The notes under the pieces: generated by a model
What the model saw: the letters and a program-made list of their open reading frames with translations, nothing else
Database searches by the model: none
What the model was told of the DNA's origin: nothing
From: Neoarius graeffei
Lineage: Eukaryota; Chordata; Actinopteri; Siluriformes; Ariidae
DNA length: 64,000 nucleotides
Reading direction: 5' to 3'
Assembly (NCBI RefSeq): GCF_027579695.1
Contig: NC_083571.1
Coordinates: 48,523,890-48,587,889 of the forward strand
Shown: positions 21,122 to 32,894 of the stretch, piece after piece
Layout of the letters: every line of letters begins with the position of its first letter
How positions within the stretch are numbered: position 1 is the first letter of the stretch
Position numbers and translations under genes: made by a program

Positions 21122-22139
21122 AAGGCGCGTACCCTTGTCATACAGGCGGGTTTGCTGTTCTTGGGCCTGCCGCAAATTCTCCTGGGTTAGGTGTGTGTGT
21201 GTGTGTGTGTGGAGTTTTGCACACAGGTCCATAACGTATTGAATTTGATTTTTACTGGGCGAAGGTCCCTCCTCCCAGATTTCTCGCAGCACATCTAGAA
21301 TGCCGCGCAGCTTACGCCCATATAACAATTCGAACAGGAAGAACCCCGTGGAGGCTTGGGGGACCTCTCGCACTGCAAATAACAAGGGTTTGAGCCATTT
21401 ACGGTATCCCAATTACGTGCGTCCTCCCTTATGAATTTTTTAATTATATTTTTGAGGGTGCGATTGAACCATTCAACTAAACCATCCGTTTGTGAGTGAT
21501 AAACGCTGGCGCGGATCGGCTTAATACCTAATAACCCATACAGTTCATTCAGTGGACATGACATAAACGAGGTGCCTTGGTCAGTCAGAATCTCTTTCGG
21601 GATTCCAACTCGGGAGATGACGCGGAAGAGCGCTTCCGCAATACTGCGTGCTGAGATATTGCGAAGAGGCACTGCTTCCGGGTATTGTGTTGCATAGTCC
21701 ACCAGAACTAAAATAAAGTGTTGACCGATCTAATGGCCCGACGAGATCCATCCCAATTCTTTCGAACAGGGTCTCGATTAATGGGAGAGGGCGCAAAGGC
21801 GCTTTTGGAATGGACACTGGATTTACTAACTGGCATTCGCAGCACGCCGTACACCACCTACGGACATCGCCGTGAATCCCTGGCCAATAGAACCGGGCCA
21901 TTAGTCGGGCTAGTGTCTTATCCTGCCCTAAGTGTCCAGCCATGGGATTAAAGTGAGCCGCCTGGAATACCAATTCCCGGCAGCTCTTTGTAATCAAAAG
22001 CTGGGTGACCTTGCTCTTTAGTCTGAGTGTCCTGCGTCACTTGGTATAACCTTTCCTTCATAATAGAAAAATGGGGGAAGGACGGGGTGGCATTTGGCTG
22101 GAGCGTTTGACCATCGATTACTCTTGCTTGGTCAAACAC
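21122..22139 (-). pseudogene. integrase of Gmr1 element C
   Basis: HHCC zinc domain (HLGQDKTLARLMARFYWPGI, WCTACCECQ) near 21,830-21,930, core with IGMDLVGPLDRST, EILTDQGTSFMSCP and QTDGLVEWFN (Asp, Asp, Glu). A frameshift near 21,700 splits it into two frames. Confidence 0.8.
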
Positions 22140-22398
22140 ATGCCGCAGAGACTCGTCTCGCGATTGCTATAACGGGAAATCCCCAAGGGATTCCCCGAGA
22201 GAGGGAGGAGGAGCCTGCTGCTCCTCACTCTGACGCAGAGATGACGTAGATGGCTCTGTGACAGCTGCACCCGCCAAAGCGACACTGGGACCTCCCCCTG
22301 ATGAATTATGGCAGGACCCACTCTTCGCTAGATGGCTCATTCACTCCCCGAATCCTGGCCAATCAGTCCCCAAAATTATCGAGTGGGTGAGGCGAGGA

Positions 22399-22770
22399 TT
22401 AACCCCCCGCCTTTACTCTCAATTTTTCCCCTCGGAAAAGAATGTGGACTGACGCTAAAGGGTAGCTGTGAACATCCCCATGCACACACAACACCTTCAC
22501 CCCCTGTGCTCCCCCCAATGCCTCGTCTTGCACCAGGCTTTGGTGAATTGAGGTCTGATTACAGCCGGAGTCCACCAAAGCCTGATATGTATCCCCTTGG
22601 ATACTCACCGGTATGCGATACGCTCCGGCCCGAGGGCGGCTCCTGGTGCATTGGGGATCTGAACCACCGTGCCCACTTCCATCGCTGAGCACTGCTGTTG
22701 GAGGTGGCCCGGCTCCCCGCAGTGCCAGCAAACCGGCCCGGGCTTCCTTTCTGCACCGGCGCTCTGGGGC
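22399..22770 (-). pseudogene. zinc knuckle and protease of Gmr1 element C
   Basis: The knuckle CWHCGEPGHLQQQC lies near 22,690-22,740. The protease follows with YQALVDSGCNQTSIHQ, so the catalytic DSG is intact. Confidence 0.75.
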
Positions 22771-22774
22771 TCAC

Positions 22775-23625
22775 TCACCTGGGGGGGGAGAGACAGACAC
22801 AGAAGGGAAAAATGGAGGGCACGGCGGGTGCGACGGGCCAGCTGGGGTGGGGCTGGCCCCCGCCTCCGCGGTGGGGGAACGGGGCGAGGACAAGACACAG
22901 GAGGAGAGGGGGGGGAGAGAGAGAGAAGAGGGAAGAAGAGGATGTCCGCTGTCCTGCCATCGGAACAGCCGCCAAATGGTCCTCAGCCAACTCGATGGCC
23001 TGATCCAGCGACGCCGGGCGGTGGCACTGGACCCACTCCGCGGTTCCCTCTGGTAGGCAGGCGATGAACTGCTCCAGTACCACCTGATCAATGATCCCCT
23101 CAGCGTCATGGTTGTCGGCCCTCAACCACCGCCAGCAGGCGTCCCGGAGCTGCTGGCCAAACGCGAACGGCCGGCCTACTTCCTCCAGACGCAGAGTGCG
23201 GAAGCGCTGTCGCTGTTGTTCAGGGGTGCGCCCCACCCACTGGAGGACGGCCCAGCGAAGGTCCGCGTAGGCCAGCCGGCGATCGGCGGGGAGCTGTAGC
23301 GCGGCCAGCTGCGCCTTGCCCGTTAGCAGGGGTAGGAGTCTCGCAGCGCGCTGTTCCACCGGCCAGCCCGAGGCCTCTGCTGCCTGCTCGTAGAGCATGA
23401 GGAAGGCCTCGGGGTCGTCGTGAGGGCGAGGGGAGAAGGGCCTGCGGCGGTGGACCCCGCCGACGCGAGGAGATGCCAGAACGCCTGTCGGTCTTCCTGC
23501 TGCGCCAGCACCAGGGCCTCAAACCGGTGCTCCTGCTCCTTTCGGAGGGTGACTAGTGCCTGGTGCTGGCTCTGCTGGGCCGTGGCGAGGACGTGGACCA
23601 GGTCCGCGAAGGGGGAGGACTCCAT
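22775..23625 (-). pseudogene. gag of Gmr1 element C
   Basis: The frame starts MESSPFADLVHVLATAQQSQ at 23,625 and is shifted near 23,400 into a 207-codon frame (LYEQAAEASGWPVEQRAARL). It is Pro/Arg/Gly-rich toward the knuckle. Confidence 0.75.
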
Positions 23626-24005
23626 GGGGCTGTTCTTCCTGTGCTCGAATTTTCCCCGGGTTTCGGCATCACTGTAGCAGTTCGTATGGGTGGAGCACAG
23701 AAAGATGGCAGGCCAGAATTAATTTCCACAAAGAAACTCTTTATTTTGGGTCTTTTCAGACCTGAGACAAACTCTCACTATCCACGCACGCGCGCACATA
23801 CACACATACACACACACCAGCCGTCTGGTTGGGGAGAGAGCTTCCTTCCTCTGCTCTCTCTCTCTCCTTTTATAGGGCGTGGTCACTGGGGAAGACACAC
23901 ACACACAGATTAACCAACATCAGGTGCAGTGATTCTGCCACTTACCTTCCCTGACTCTGGCCCCCCGGTCACAGACCGACGGTTGACCATGCCCCCACTG
24001 CCACA

Positions 24006-24757
24006 CTCCCTATTAATCAGACAGAACTGAAGAAGCCTTTCGGATGAGAGGTGAAACGTCTTCAAGAATCTTCAAGCAAGTCCAGTTGCTCTCTTTTACC
24101 ACCCACAGTTTACCTTGAATCCTTCTTTTCCACCATGGCTCAAAATTCTTGGTCTCCCTTCTTGCACTTTTTAGTCCTAGCATCTTCACTGCAAATGAAG
24201 CAGCAGCCCTAATCAAATCGTTAATCTCTGTTATATCCTTTACATTCACATATGGAAGCAACGTATTTATTTTGTTTGCGACATGCTTCACTTTACCATT
24301 GTCAATGTTATTGAACTCACAGTATTCATTAAATTCCTTATTTTTCATAACTTCTGCAATCTGTTTCATAATTTCTTGATCTTCACTTAACTGGTCTATG
24401 TTTTCAGTCATATGTCTTGGATTTTCATTGTTTTTACTTTCAGTTTCAACAGTGGTAATAACTTCCTCACTACTCCCTTCCTCTTTTACAAATCTTTATT
24501 TAAATTCTTGATCAACATTTTCTTCAGTCTGCACAGTATTCACTACCCTGCATTTTATTGCCTCAAGTTCCAATTCTGTTAACCACCCATTCTTGTGTAT
24601 TGCCCTGACCTGATCACAAATTCTTTGCTCTGTTGTTTCAAAGACACCTATCTGCATCCATTCTCTCTGCAACCTCTGTCTGTATCCTTGCACAGGAACC
24701 CCATCTTCATTTATAGGATGCTTCGATAATAGCACTCCATGACAACCTCATTCACAT
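24006..24757 (-). pseudogene. N-terminal part of the RLE-type LINE
   Basis: Two - strand frames (24,735-24,496 and 24,411-24,013) carry family segments [20 protein letters not shown] and FEPWWKRRIQG. The last about 110 bases next to the LTR are a different repeat (reads CTTGAAGACGTTTCACCTCT on the - strand). The downstream RT part resumes at 20,704. Confidence 0.6.
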
Positions 24758-25457
24758 TATTATTATTATTATTATTATTATCATCTGCTTTCTTTCACCT
24801 CCTGAACATTGCCCACCTTTGCCCCTTTCTTTCCACTAGTGATGTTCAAACGTTGGTCCACTCCTTCATTATGTCCCGCCTAGATTATTGTAACTCCCTT
24901 CTTATTGGCCTCCCTACTAAATCCCTTCAAAGATTACAACACATTCAGAACTCTGCAGCGAGACTCCTCACCCATACCAAACCATCTGCTCATATCACTC
25001 CCATTCTTTCTCAGCTTCACTGGCTACCTGTTCTGTCCAGAATTAAATATAGAATCATACTACTCACCTTCAAAGCTCTCCATAACCTCGCTCCTTCTTA
25101 CATCTGTGATCTCCTGACCCCTTATACTCCATCCCGCTCTCTCAGATCCTCTAGCGATAATCTCCTTGCTGTTCCTCGCACTAGACTTTCTACCCTGGGT
25201 GGCAGGTCCTTCAGCGCCATGGCCCCCAAGCTCTGGAATTCCTTTCCTCAACCCCTCCGTGACTGCTCTTCTCTTCCTTTCTTCAAATCTCATCTCAAAA
25301 CCTTTCTGTTTCATGAACATTTCTTCACTAGTGCATACCGTAAACTCACCACTCTTTAGTAACTTTTTTTTTTTTAATTAATTTATTTATTTTTTAAATG
25401 GTGTTTTCTCTGACCTATGTAAAGCAACCTTGAGTTTGAGAAAGGCGCTGTATAAAT

Positions 25458-25490
<33 letters not shown>
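24758..25490 (+). mobile_element. 3' end of an L2-like LINE
   Basis: A + strand frame (24,739-25,359) encodes the RT C-terminal region typical of L2/Maui elements (SRLDYCNSLLIGLP, QNSAARLLT, HWLPVLSRIKYRI, APKLWNSFP). The element ends GGCGCTGTATAAATG plus (ATT)n. It is 5' truncated and inserted in the RLE-type LINE. Confidence 0.8.
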
Positions 25491-25495
<5 letters not shown>

Positions 25496-25720
25496 CCATG
25501 TGTTATGTTGTGGAATGTTCTTGAAAAAGGTTGGTTCTCTCCAGTCATTCCCACACCTGTCTCTCTTTTCCCCCTCCCTTTTTGTTAAAACTGAACCTTC
25601 TTGTATTACCATGAAATCAGAAACCTCAAAGCCCCCATCTTCTCATTTCAGTCAACATAAAGGAACAAGCTTACCTTTGTCTATTACAAAGCGCTGACAC
25701 TTTAGACTCCTTTCAAAAAT
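25491..25720 (-). pseudogene. probable further N-terminal piece of the RLE-type LINE
   Basis: A short - strand frame (25,612-25,500; DWREPTFFKNIPQHNTW) lies beyond the L2 insertion and may be its continuation. Weak evidence. Confidence 0.35.
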
Positions 25721-26125
25721 GTGGAATAAAAATGGCTAATGTGTCTCCTCAATAACCTAGCCACTTTGCCATATCAACAATTACACATGCTTTTTATTTT
25801 AAATCTGTTAATGTGAAGGGTCAGTCATGCAAGTCGTTGTGCAAGTTGTTCTTATGTGTTAGAACAAGTGCATTAATATAAAGCTTGCAGTCGGAGCTGC
25901 TGACCAATCAAAATCAAGAAGAGCTGGGGTATAATTCCATTTAGCCTCTGCCTAGGTGAAATTCATTTAAGAGAAAGTATCCAAAAGAGAGACTTGATTA
26001 CAATTCAAGAATCGAGCTGGTAAAACCACTAAGTCAATATGGTGAGGTGTATGCTTGTTAATGTGTTCAAATTCTGTTGTATTATATGGCTGCTTCATTT
26101 GTATCTCAAATAATTTCTTGTTCAG
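25721..26125 (+). other. intron of the ApoL-like gene
   Basis: AT-rich, no element recognised. It ends with a normal acceptor (ttcttgttcag) at 26,125. Confidence 0.5.
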
Positions 26126-26203
26126 GAAGAAATTTCTGCATCCAGTACATCTGCTGAACATGAGTCTACTAGTATGCCTGGATTTGAATGGGATCATTTT
26201 AAG
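26126..26203 (+). CDS. ApoL-like gene, linker exon
   Basis: A 78-nt phase-0 exon (acceptor ttgttcag, donor gtaaat) encoding 26 acidic, Ser/Thr-rich residues that start EEISASSTSAEHESTS and end GFEWDHFK. It joins the cassette array to the ApoL part. No domain is recognised. Confidence 0.6.
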
Positions 26204-26624
26204 GTAAATGGAATGAAACACATTTTGCATGAGAGAGATCTTTAACACCATGTTGAACAGATTGTGGCAGCATGGTAACGGTACAAGAGATTTGATTTAT
26301 GTCAAAAATAGAGACCAAAGTTGATTGAAAGTGTATTTATAACAAGAAAAGTCAAACTTTTTCATGATCCAAAACGAATATAAACTTTTACTTTGTTGAT
26401 ACTGGCTACTCAAAACCAATCAGTTTGAGGTTTTTTTTTGTTTTTGTTTTTTTTTAAAGGTTTATCTGGGGGAAAAAAAATCAACCATCATCAACCTTCA
26501 CTGTTTGAAATTGCCATTATTCCAAGCATAATACCTGTACACAACCCTGTTTTAATCCTTATCCTTTTTTATTGGCTAACACCTGGTACTGACTCAGTAC
26601 ACAATGCATCTTCATTCAGTTCAT

Positions 26625-27007
26625 TCATTCATTCATTCATTCATTATCTCTAGCCGCTTTATCCTTCTACAGGGTCGCAGGCAAGCTGGAGCCTATCCCA
26701 GCTGACTACGGGCGAAAGGCGGGGTACACCCTGGACAAGTCGCCAGGTCATCACAGGGCTGACACATAGACACAGACAACCATTCACGCTCACATTCACA
26801 CCTACGGTCAATTTAGAGTCACCAGTTAACCTAACCTGCATGTCTTTGGACTGTGGGGGAAACTGGAGCACCCGGAGGAAACCCACGCGGACACGGGGAG
26901 AACATGCAAACTCCACACAGAAAGGCCCTCGCCGGCCCCGGGGCTCGAACCCAGGACCTTCTTACTGTGAGGCGACAGCGCTAACCACTACACCACCGTG
27001 CCGCCCC
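26625..27007 (-). repeat. Mermaid-like SINE b
   Basis: Complete SINE on the - strand with tRNA-like head (GGTGTAGTGGTTAGC and GGTTCGAGCCC-type boxes) and a (ATGA)n tail. The 12-bp target duplication CATTCAGTTCAT is at 26,613-26,624 and 27,008-27,019. Confidence 0.9.
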
Positions 27008-27039
27008 CATTCAGTTCATGATGAGGTTATTTTAAGGTA

Positions 27040-27556
27040 CAGTGAAAAGTTTGGACACACCTACTTATTCATGTTTTCCTGTATTTTGACTGTTTTCTAC
27101 ATTGTAAAACAATACTGAAGATATCAAAATTATGAAAAAACACATGGAACATGTATGGAATTATATGATAAACAAAAATTGTTAAAAAATGTTTCATATT
27201 TTAGATTCTTCAAAGTAGCCAGCGTTGACCTTGACGCTTTGCACACTATTGGCATTATCTTAACCAGCTTCATGAGGTAGTCACCTGGAATGATCGGCAA
27301 TTAACAGGTGTGCCTCGTCAAGTTAATTAGTGGAATTTCTTACCTTCTTTGTGTTTGAGATCAAATAGTAAATAATAAAAATACAGCAAATGGCTTTATT
27401 CTACAACTGTAGTAATCCATATTATGTCAGGAACCGCTTAGCTAAGTAAAGAGAAATTGCATCCATCATTACTTTCAGACATGATGTGCCTTATAATTAA
27501 TAAAAATAAAGAAAAAAACATTGAATTAGCTATGTCCAAACTTTTGACTGGAACTG
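27040..27556. mobile_element. Tc1/mariner MITE
   Basis: A 517-bp non-coding element with TA on both sides (27,038-27,039 and 27,557-27,558). The ends read CAGTGAAAAGTTTGGACAC and the imperfect complement (GTCCAAACTTTTGACTGGAACTG). Confidence 0.75.
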
Positions 27557-27558
27557 TA

Positions 27559-28139
27559 TTTTTCTTTGCTACAATTTAAATAGCCTCTGTTGCACAGCAG
27601 ATCATCTCTGAACATTCATTTTTAGTGGAAAACAAACATTTGAATTTGAAAGGTGTCTAATAGAGTCTGCAGATGTTTGACAAGGAAATACATTAAAATT
27701 TAAATAACGGTAAAAGTATAGCTGCAATGACATCAGGAGATTTACATTACTACTGTGGCAGCTAATGACAGGTGTCAGTATTTAGATAAACTTCAAAATA
27801 TTGGTAGTCAGTGCCCTTTTCGCAAAATATTGTAATAGATTAATGATCCCACTCAATGGCTGGAGGTTTCAGATACATTTACAACTAACTCATCGAGTCT
27901 CCAGGTAATGTCAGTTTTTGACATCAGTGACCTTTTTCTGTCTAGCAATAGTTATATGTAGCTGCCGCCTTAGTCTGTCCACTTTGTTTACTTTATTGCT
28001 GATCCAGTTTAACACCTCCTAGGCTAGATCTGCTTAGAGAAGGACTCTGTTGAGACTCATAATAAGGCACAACATTGTATTGATATTTGTTTATAAAATA
28101 CCTAGTTAATAGCATGTAAAAAGTATTATTTGCTTACAG
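27559..28139 (+). other. intron of the ApoL-like gene
   Basis: No exon or named repeat seen. It ends at acceptor tgcttacag. Confidence 0.5.
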
Positions 28140-28211
28140 AAGGACTCTGAGAATCCTACTGAGGCGGAAATGGAGGCAACCAGTGAAGCTAGTGCTCTGC
28201 AGACTGATGAT
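28140..28211 (+). CDS. ApoL-like gene, acidic linker exon
   Basis: A 72-nt phase-0 exon (acceptor gcttacag, donor gtacgt) encoding 24 residues, KDSENPTEAEMEATSEASAL then QTDD. Strongly acidic. Confidence 0.6.
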
Positions 28212-28255
28212 GTACGTAAGAGAAACATTTTTGGAAAATTTATTGTTCAATCACT

Positions 28256-28806
28256 GCACAACAATCTGCTTTATCAGTCACACCTGTACACCTGCTCATT
28301 TATGCACCCGAACCCCCAGAGCATTGAATCTTGAGGCCTCACATACCCATTCTTGGCTGACAGGAATGCAACCTGTTGTCACTGTTTCACCTCAAGATCT
28401 GACATGTGTGCTCTTAGATGCTTTTCTGATCACCATGTTTGTAAAGAGTAGTTATTTGAATTACCATGACATTGCTGTCAGCTCCCATCAGTTTGGCTAC
28501 ACTTTTTTCTAATCTTTCCCATCAGCAGAGCATTTGTGTTCGCAAAACTGATGATCACTGAATATTTCATTTGTCGCACCATTCTGTGTAAACTCTGAGT
28601 GTTGTCGACACTGGCACCAACAACCATGCTGTGGTCTAAGTCATTAAGACCATATTTTTTCCCCATTCAGGTATTTGATGTTAACATTGAAACTCTTATT
28701 CTGTATCTGAATGATTTTATGCATTGTGTGCTGCCATGTGATTAGCTGATGGCACGAATAAGCAGGTGTACAGGTGTTCTTATTAAAGTGGCCAATGAGT
28801 GTAAAT
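28256..28806. mobile_element. DNA repeat with CACCTGTACACCTGCT termini
   Basis: The left end (acacctgtacacctgctcat) is inverted at 28,760-28,795 (agcaggtgtacaggtgttct). The family recurs at 40,281-42,420 and 49,783-50,470. It lies within an ApoL intron and holds no intact ORF. Confidence 0.6.
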
Positions 28807-28878
28807 GAGAGTAAGGCAAACTATGTGAAAGTTGAATAAAGTAACAATGTTTTGTCTGTTATTGTATGTTGCCCTCAG

Positions 28879-28915
28879 GATGAAGGCTTATTGGACTGGT
28901 GGAGAAATGTGGAAG
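28879..28915 (+). CDS. ApoL-like gene, short exon
   Basis: A 37-nt exon (acceptor gccctcag, donor gtatgg) encoding DEGLLDWWRNVE plus one base. It ends in phase 1 and joins in frame to 29,000. Confidence 0.65.
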
Positions 28916-28999
28916 GTATGGTAAAGGTCAAAGCATCTTTCTACTCGTGTATTTGATTTATCCATGTATGTGGATAATTTTCTGTCTTTTCCTCTTTAG

Positions 29000-29051
29000 G
29001 TTGGAACGAATGGAATGAGACAACAAACTTTGAGGGAGACGATGCAGAGCA
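29000..29051 (+). CDS. ApoL-like gene, short exon
   Basis: A 52-nt exon (acceptor ctctttag, donor gtaaga) that starts in phase 1 and ends in phase 2, encoding GWNEWNETTNFEGDDAE. The leftover CA joins the A at 34,566 to make CAG-like Gln (CAA), keeping the ApoL frame. The phase match across the 5.5-kb intron supports the model. Confidence 0.68.
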
Positions 29052-29439
29052 GTAAGACTTCCTGAGATTTAATTTTGTGTTATACCACAATGCTGTTGAA
29101 TCTGACTGGTCAGAAGATTTTCTATAACAGCAACTCTGACAGTAGTAGTGGCTTCAAGGCAAATCACAGCTCTTTATTAATGCAATTGGTTTAATACACT
29201 GCCTGGCCAAAAAAAGGTTGCACACATTCTGATGTTTCGTTAGACTGCATTTAACATTGATTGCGGTGCACATTTGTCATGGCATTGTTTCGACAACCTT
29301 ATACAACATTTCCATCCAGAATTGTATTAAGTTTTCGCTTCTTCTCGTATGTCAGCCATAGTTGACTGTTTTACTGTGTAGCTAGCTCAGGAGGGCTACC
29401 CAGGTTAGACATCGAGGATGTAGAGCAGTTCCTACCCAA

Positions 29440-29655
29440 CCATTCACACACGCTCACACCTATGGGCAATTTAGAGTAGCCAGCTAACCTAACCGCATGT
29501 CTTTGGATGGTGGAGGAAACCAGCGCACCTGAAGGAAACCCACGCAGACACCGGGAGAACATGCAAACTTCAAACAGAAAGACCCCTGTCGGCTGTGAGG
29601 TTTGAACCCGGAACCTTCTTGCTGTGAGGCAACGGTGCTAACCACTGTGCCACCC
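29440..29655 (-). repeat. Mermaid-like SINE c, truncated
   Basis: The tRNA-like head and middle are readable (gctaaccactgtgccaccc at the right edge), but the tail half is lost and the copy is diverged. Confidence 0.7.
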
Positions 29656-30946
29656 AAGTTTTCACTGAGATCTTGTATTAATGACAGAAGAGTCAAACCA
29701 TTCTGTAAAGTCTTCTCTAGCACATCCCAGAGACTTTCAATGGGGTTAAGGTCAAGACTCTATGGTGGCTGATTCATGTGTGAAAATTATTCCTTATGTT
29801 TTCTGAACCACTCTTTCACAATTGCGCCTGATAAATCCTGGCATTGTTGTCCTGGAATATACCCATGCCGTCAGGGAAGAAAAGAATCCATTGATGTGAT
29901 AACCCGGTCATTCAGTACAATTCAGGTAGTCGGCTGACTTCATTTTATTGTCACATAGCATTCCTGAGCCTCGATCTGACCAACTGAAACAACCCCAGAT
30001 CATAACACTGCCTCCAGAGGTTTGTACAGTGGCCAATATGCATGATGGGTGCGTCGTTTCATGCACTTCCCTTCTTACCCTGATGCATCCATCACTCTGG
30101 AATAGGGTCAATCTGGACATGTCAGATCACATGACCTTTTTCCATTGCTCCAGTCTATTCTTTATGCTCCGTAGCAAATTGAAGGCTTTTCTTCCAATTA
30201 GCCTCACTAATTGATTTTCTTATGGCCACATAGCTGTTTAATCCCAATACTGAGAGTACTATTCACATTGTGTATGTGGAAATGCTCTTACTTTAAATAT
30301 TAAACATGGCTGTTGGTTCTACTGTTGTTGATTGATTGATCTGATTTTTTTTTTTAATTCAACTTCGCCAAGCGTTTAAGTGATCTATGATCACAGTCAG
30401 TCAAGATTTTTTTTTTCCGACCACATTTCTTCAGCAAAGTTGATGGTTCATCATTATCCTTCTAGGTATTAATAATATGTTGGACAGTTCCTAATCCAAT
30501 TCCAGGAATTTCAGCAATCTCCTTAGTTGTTTTCTTTGCTTGAATCAGGCCAATCATTTGACCCTTCTGAAACACAATAAAAAGAATTTTCCATGACTAA
30601 GGGTTATGTCTTCTGACATGGTTGTTATAGAAATGAAAGCAAGTCACTACATCAATTAGGGGTAAAAGAATTGGTGCCAGATGAAATGTATTAATCACTG
30701 CAGTAATTATCCAAACAAAGGTTTTTAAAGGTGCTGACTAAAGCATCATCTGAAAATTTATCGTGCATGGCATTTTCCTGTTTATCATGAGAACAATGTC
30801 ATGTGGATATGTGATCATTTTGATGTGCTGAGGGCCGCTTTTCTCTGTTTTGGGACTGTTTTCCTACCCTTTGAGGTAAACGGTGTAGCCCTATGAAAAT
30901 AGCCGAACATGAGAAGCTTTAACTAATTAGCATAACTATGGAACTG

Positions 30947-31337
30947 TGTTGGGGCGGCACAGTGGTGTAGTGGTTAGCAGTGTCGCCTCACAGCAAGAAG
31001 GTCCTGGATTCGAGCCCACCGGCTGACATGGGCCTTTCTGTATGGAGTTTGCATGTTCGCCCCATCTCTGTGTGGGTTTCCTCTGGGTGCTCCGATTTCC
31101 CCGACAGTCCAAAGACATGCAGGTTAGGCTAATTGGTGGCTCTAAATTGACCATAGGTGTGAATGTGAGTGTGAATGGTTGTTTGTCTCTGTGTTAGCCC
31201 TGCGCTGACCTGGCGACTTGTCCAGGGTGTACCCCGCCTCTTGCCCATACTCAGCTGGGATAGGGTCCAGCTTGCCTGTGACCCTGTACAGGATAAGCGG
31301 CTAGAGATAATGGATGGATGGATGGATGGATGGATGG
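30947..31337 (+). repeat. Mermaid-like SINE d
   Basis: Complete + strand SINE starting ggggcggcacagtggtgtag and ending in (GGAT)n. Target duplication ATGGAACTG at 30,938-30,946 and 31,338-31,346. Confidence 0.9.
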
Positions 31338-31624
31338 ATGGAACTGCATCACACCAAGATGGCGACATGCAGAAATCATCGTGATGATTAAAAATTTATT
31401 TTATACCAGCAGGTTGCGTTATATCCAAAAGCTGAAACATGCAGGCATCACAGATCCATATAATTTACCCACAAATGTATTTATTTATTCTGCCCACTGT
31501 TGCTGTCTTTCGTGTGTGTGTGCATGCATGCGCGCGTTCACTGCTTCAGATGGGTTGAATGCAGAGGAGGAATTTTACTGTGCTTGAGTGTACATGTGAT
31601 AAAAATAAAGGGTGGTTCTTAATT

Positions 31625-31876
31625 TACCCACAAATGTATTTATTCCACTTGAATAGTATGTCAAACCAGCTGCTGGATTTGGGATACTATGACATCCTGA
31701 ACTATTTAGTATTTGGGACTTCTAAGTACAGTGGAGAGATGCTAAAGGCAGACAAATGTACAGATGCCTACCAATATTTTGAGGCAGGTTTCATGCATGC
31801 CGGAAGGTTACGGGAAATCCCTTATAAAGAAAAATACCTTATTATGAGAAAGGTAAATGCAAACGTGGACTACTAA
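31625..31876 (+). pseudogene. fragment resembling a YqaJ-associated transposon protein
   Basis: The frame reads DILNYLVFGTSKYSGEMLKA followed by DAYQYFEAGFMHAGR. It resembles, from memory, a repeated protein segment near YqaJ-type nucleases in fish repeats. No start or splice sites are clear. It lies inside Tc1 #3. Identity is weak. Confidence 0.3.
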
Positions 31877-32894
31877 TAGTAATAAACAAGCCAGGGCCTA
31901 GATCTAGCATATTTTATGGTGTTTAGCCGAATCTGCATTATCAGAGTACATACCGTAACAAACATGCTGCTAGCCGAGACAAGCATTAGGTCTAATAAAA
32001 TATTTCTCATCCAAACCCACATCCAAATATACATTTTAATGTTGCACAGAGCTTTTATACAAACCTGATATAAAATCTTCTACACACACATGAATGCTTT
32101 GTTGGCATTCAATCCTTCCGTTTAATTGCCACCTGCCATTTTTCTCATCTTTCTGCGTTCACTGGGAATACAGCTTCTACAAGTTTATCTCTAGATGTTT
32201 AGTGAATTGGGCTTATGATCACTCGTGTACACTTGTGCCGGTTATTGTCAAACACAAAGCTTGGCCGGATAAATAAATACGCAGTGATGATGACGCCACG
32301 TGAAAGGCCCCTCTAACTCCATAGTCACTACCGTGAGGTTGAATCCATGCATTCTAAGGTTAAGATAACTAAGCACTAGCTAGAATGATTTAGTTATCTG
32401 TCCAGAAAAAAAAATGCCGTCATCTAACCTTGTTCTATTTTTCAGTTGCACTCACTAAGCAGACTTTCCTTTTCTTTTCTGCTGGCTTTTAGCTGGCGGG
32501 AGAGCAGAGTCCGCCATGTTTGCCCATGACATGCCCCACGGTGGTCACGTAATATTATTGCTCGCTTGCTTTGGCAATCTCCGGAATTGTAAAATGTGGG
32601 ATGCATTTTATCTCAGCAAAATGTTTACACATAGGATACATGGTGTTTGCAGCAGCAAATCTTAAAACTCCAACAGCAATAGAAATAGAATATTTTCCCC
32701 AGAATTGAACTTTGCAGTTAAAACCTTTTAAGTATTTGCTTATTTAAATCCAAATGGTGATTTTTTTTTTTTTTGCCAGGCAGTGTATGTTCTCATATGA
32801 TGAAGCTTTTTCTAAAGTGGTGTTTATTTAACATTTATTAAAGGAATAGTCTGTCAGTGATTTTTAATGGTCAGGCATAAAACTGTTCCATTAA

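Larger units (their letters stand above)
21122..24005 (-). mobile_element. Gmr1-type LTR element C, 3' truncated
   Basis: On the - strand: a 333-bp LTR (23,673-24,005, TGTAGCAG...GCCACA), a tRNA-Phe-like primer site next to it, gag, zinc knuckle, protease and integrase. The match to element B ends near 21,122 within integrase C-terminal sequence, so RT and the 3' LTR are missing. Frames are longer than in element B. Confidence 0.85.
29197..32785 (-). mobile_element. Tc1-type transposon #3 with internal insertions
   Basis: Ends read CACTGCCTGGCCAAAAAA and its complement, bordered by TA (29,195-29,196 and 32,786-32,787). A degraded transposase remains on the - strand (30,120-29,908; GGSVMIWGCFSWSDRGSG). 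Two SINEs and a 1-kb unidentified insert lie within. The whole sits in the intron between 29,051 and 34,566. Confidence 0.8.

Noticed and set aside
26890..27007. tRNA-like A/B boxes as a tRNA gene
   Set aside because: They are the head of a SINE with tail and target duplication, not a standalone tRNA. The same holds for 15.5, 29.6, 30.95 and 52.1 kb.
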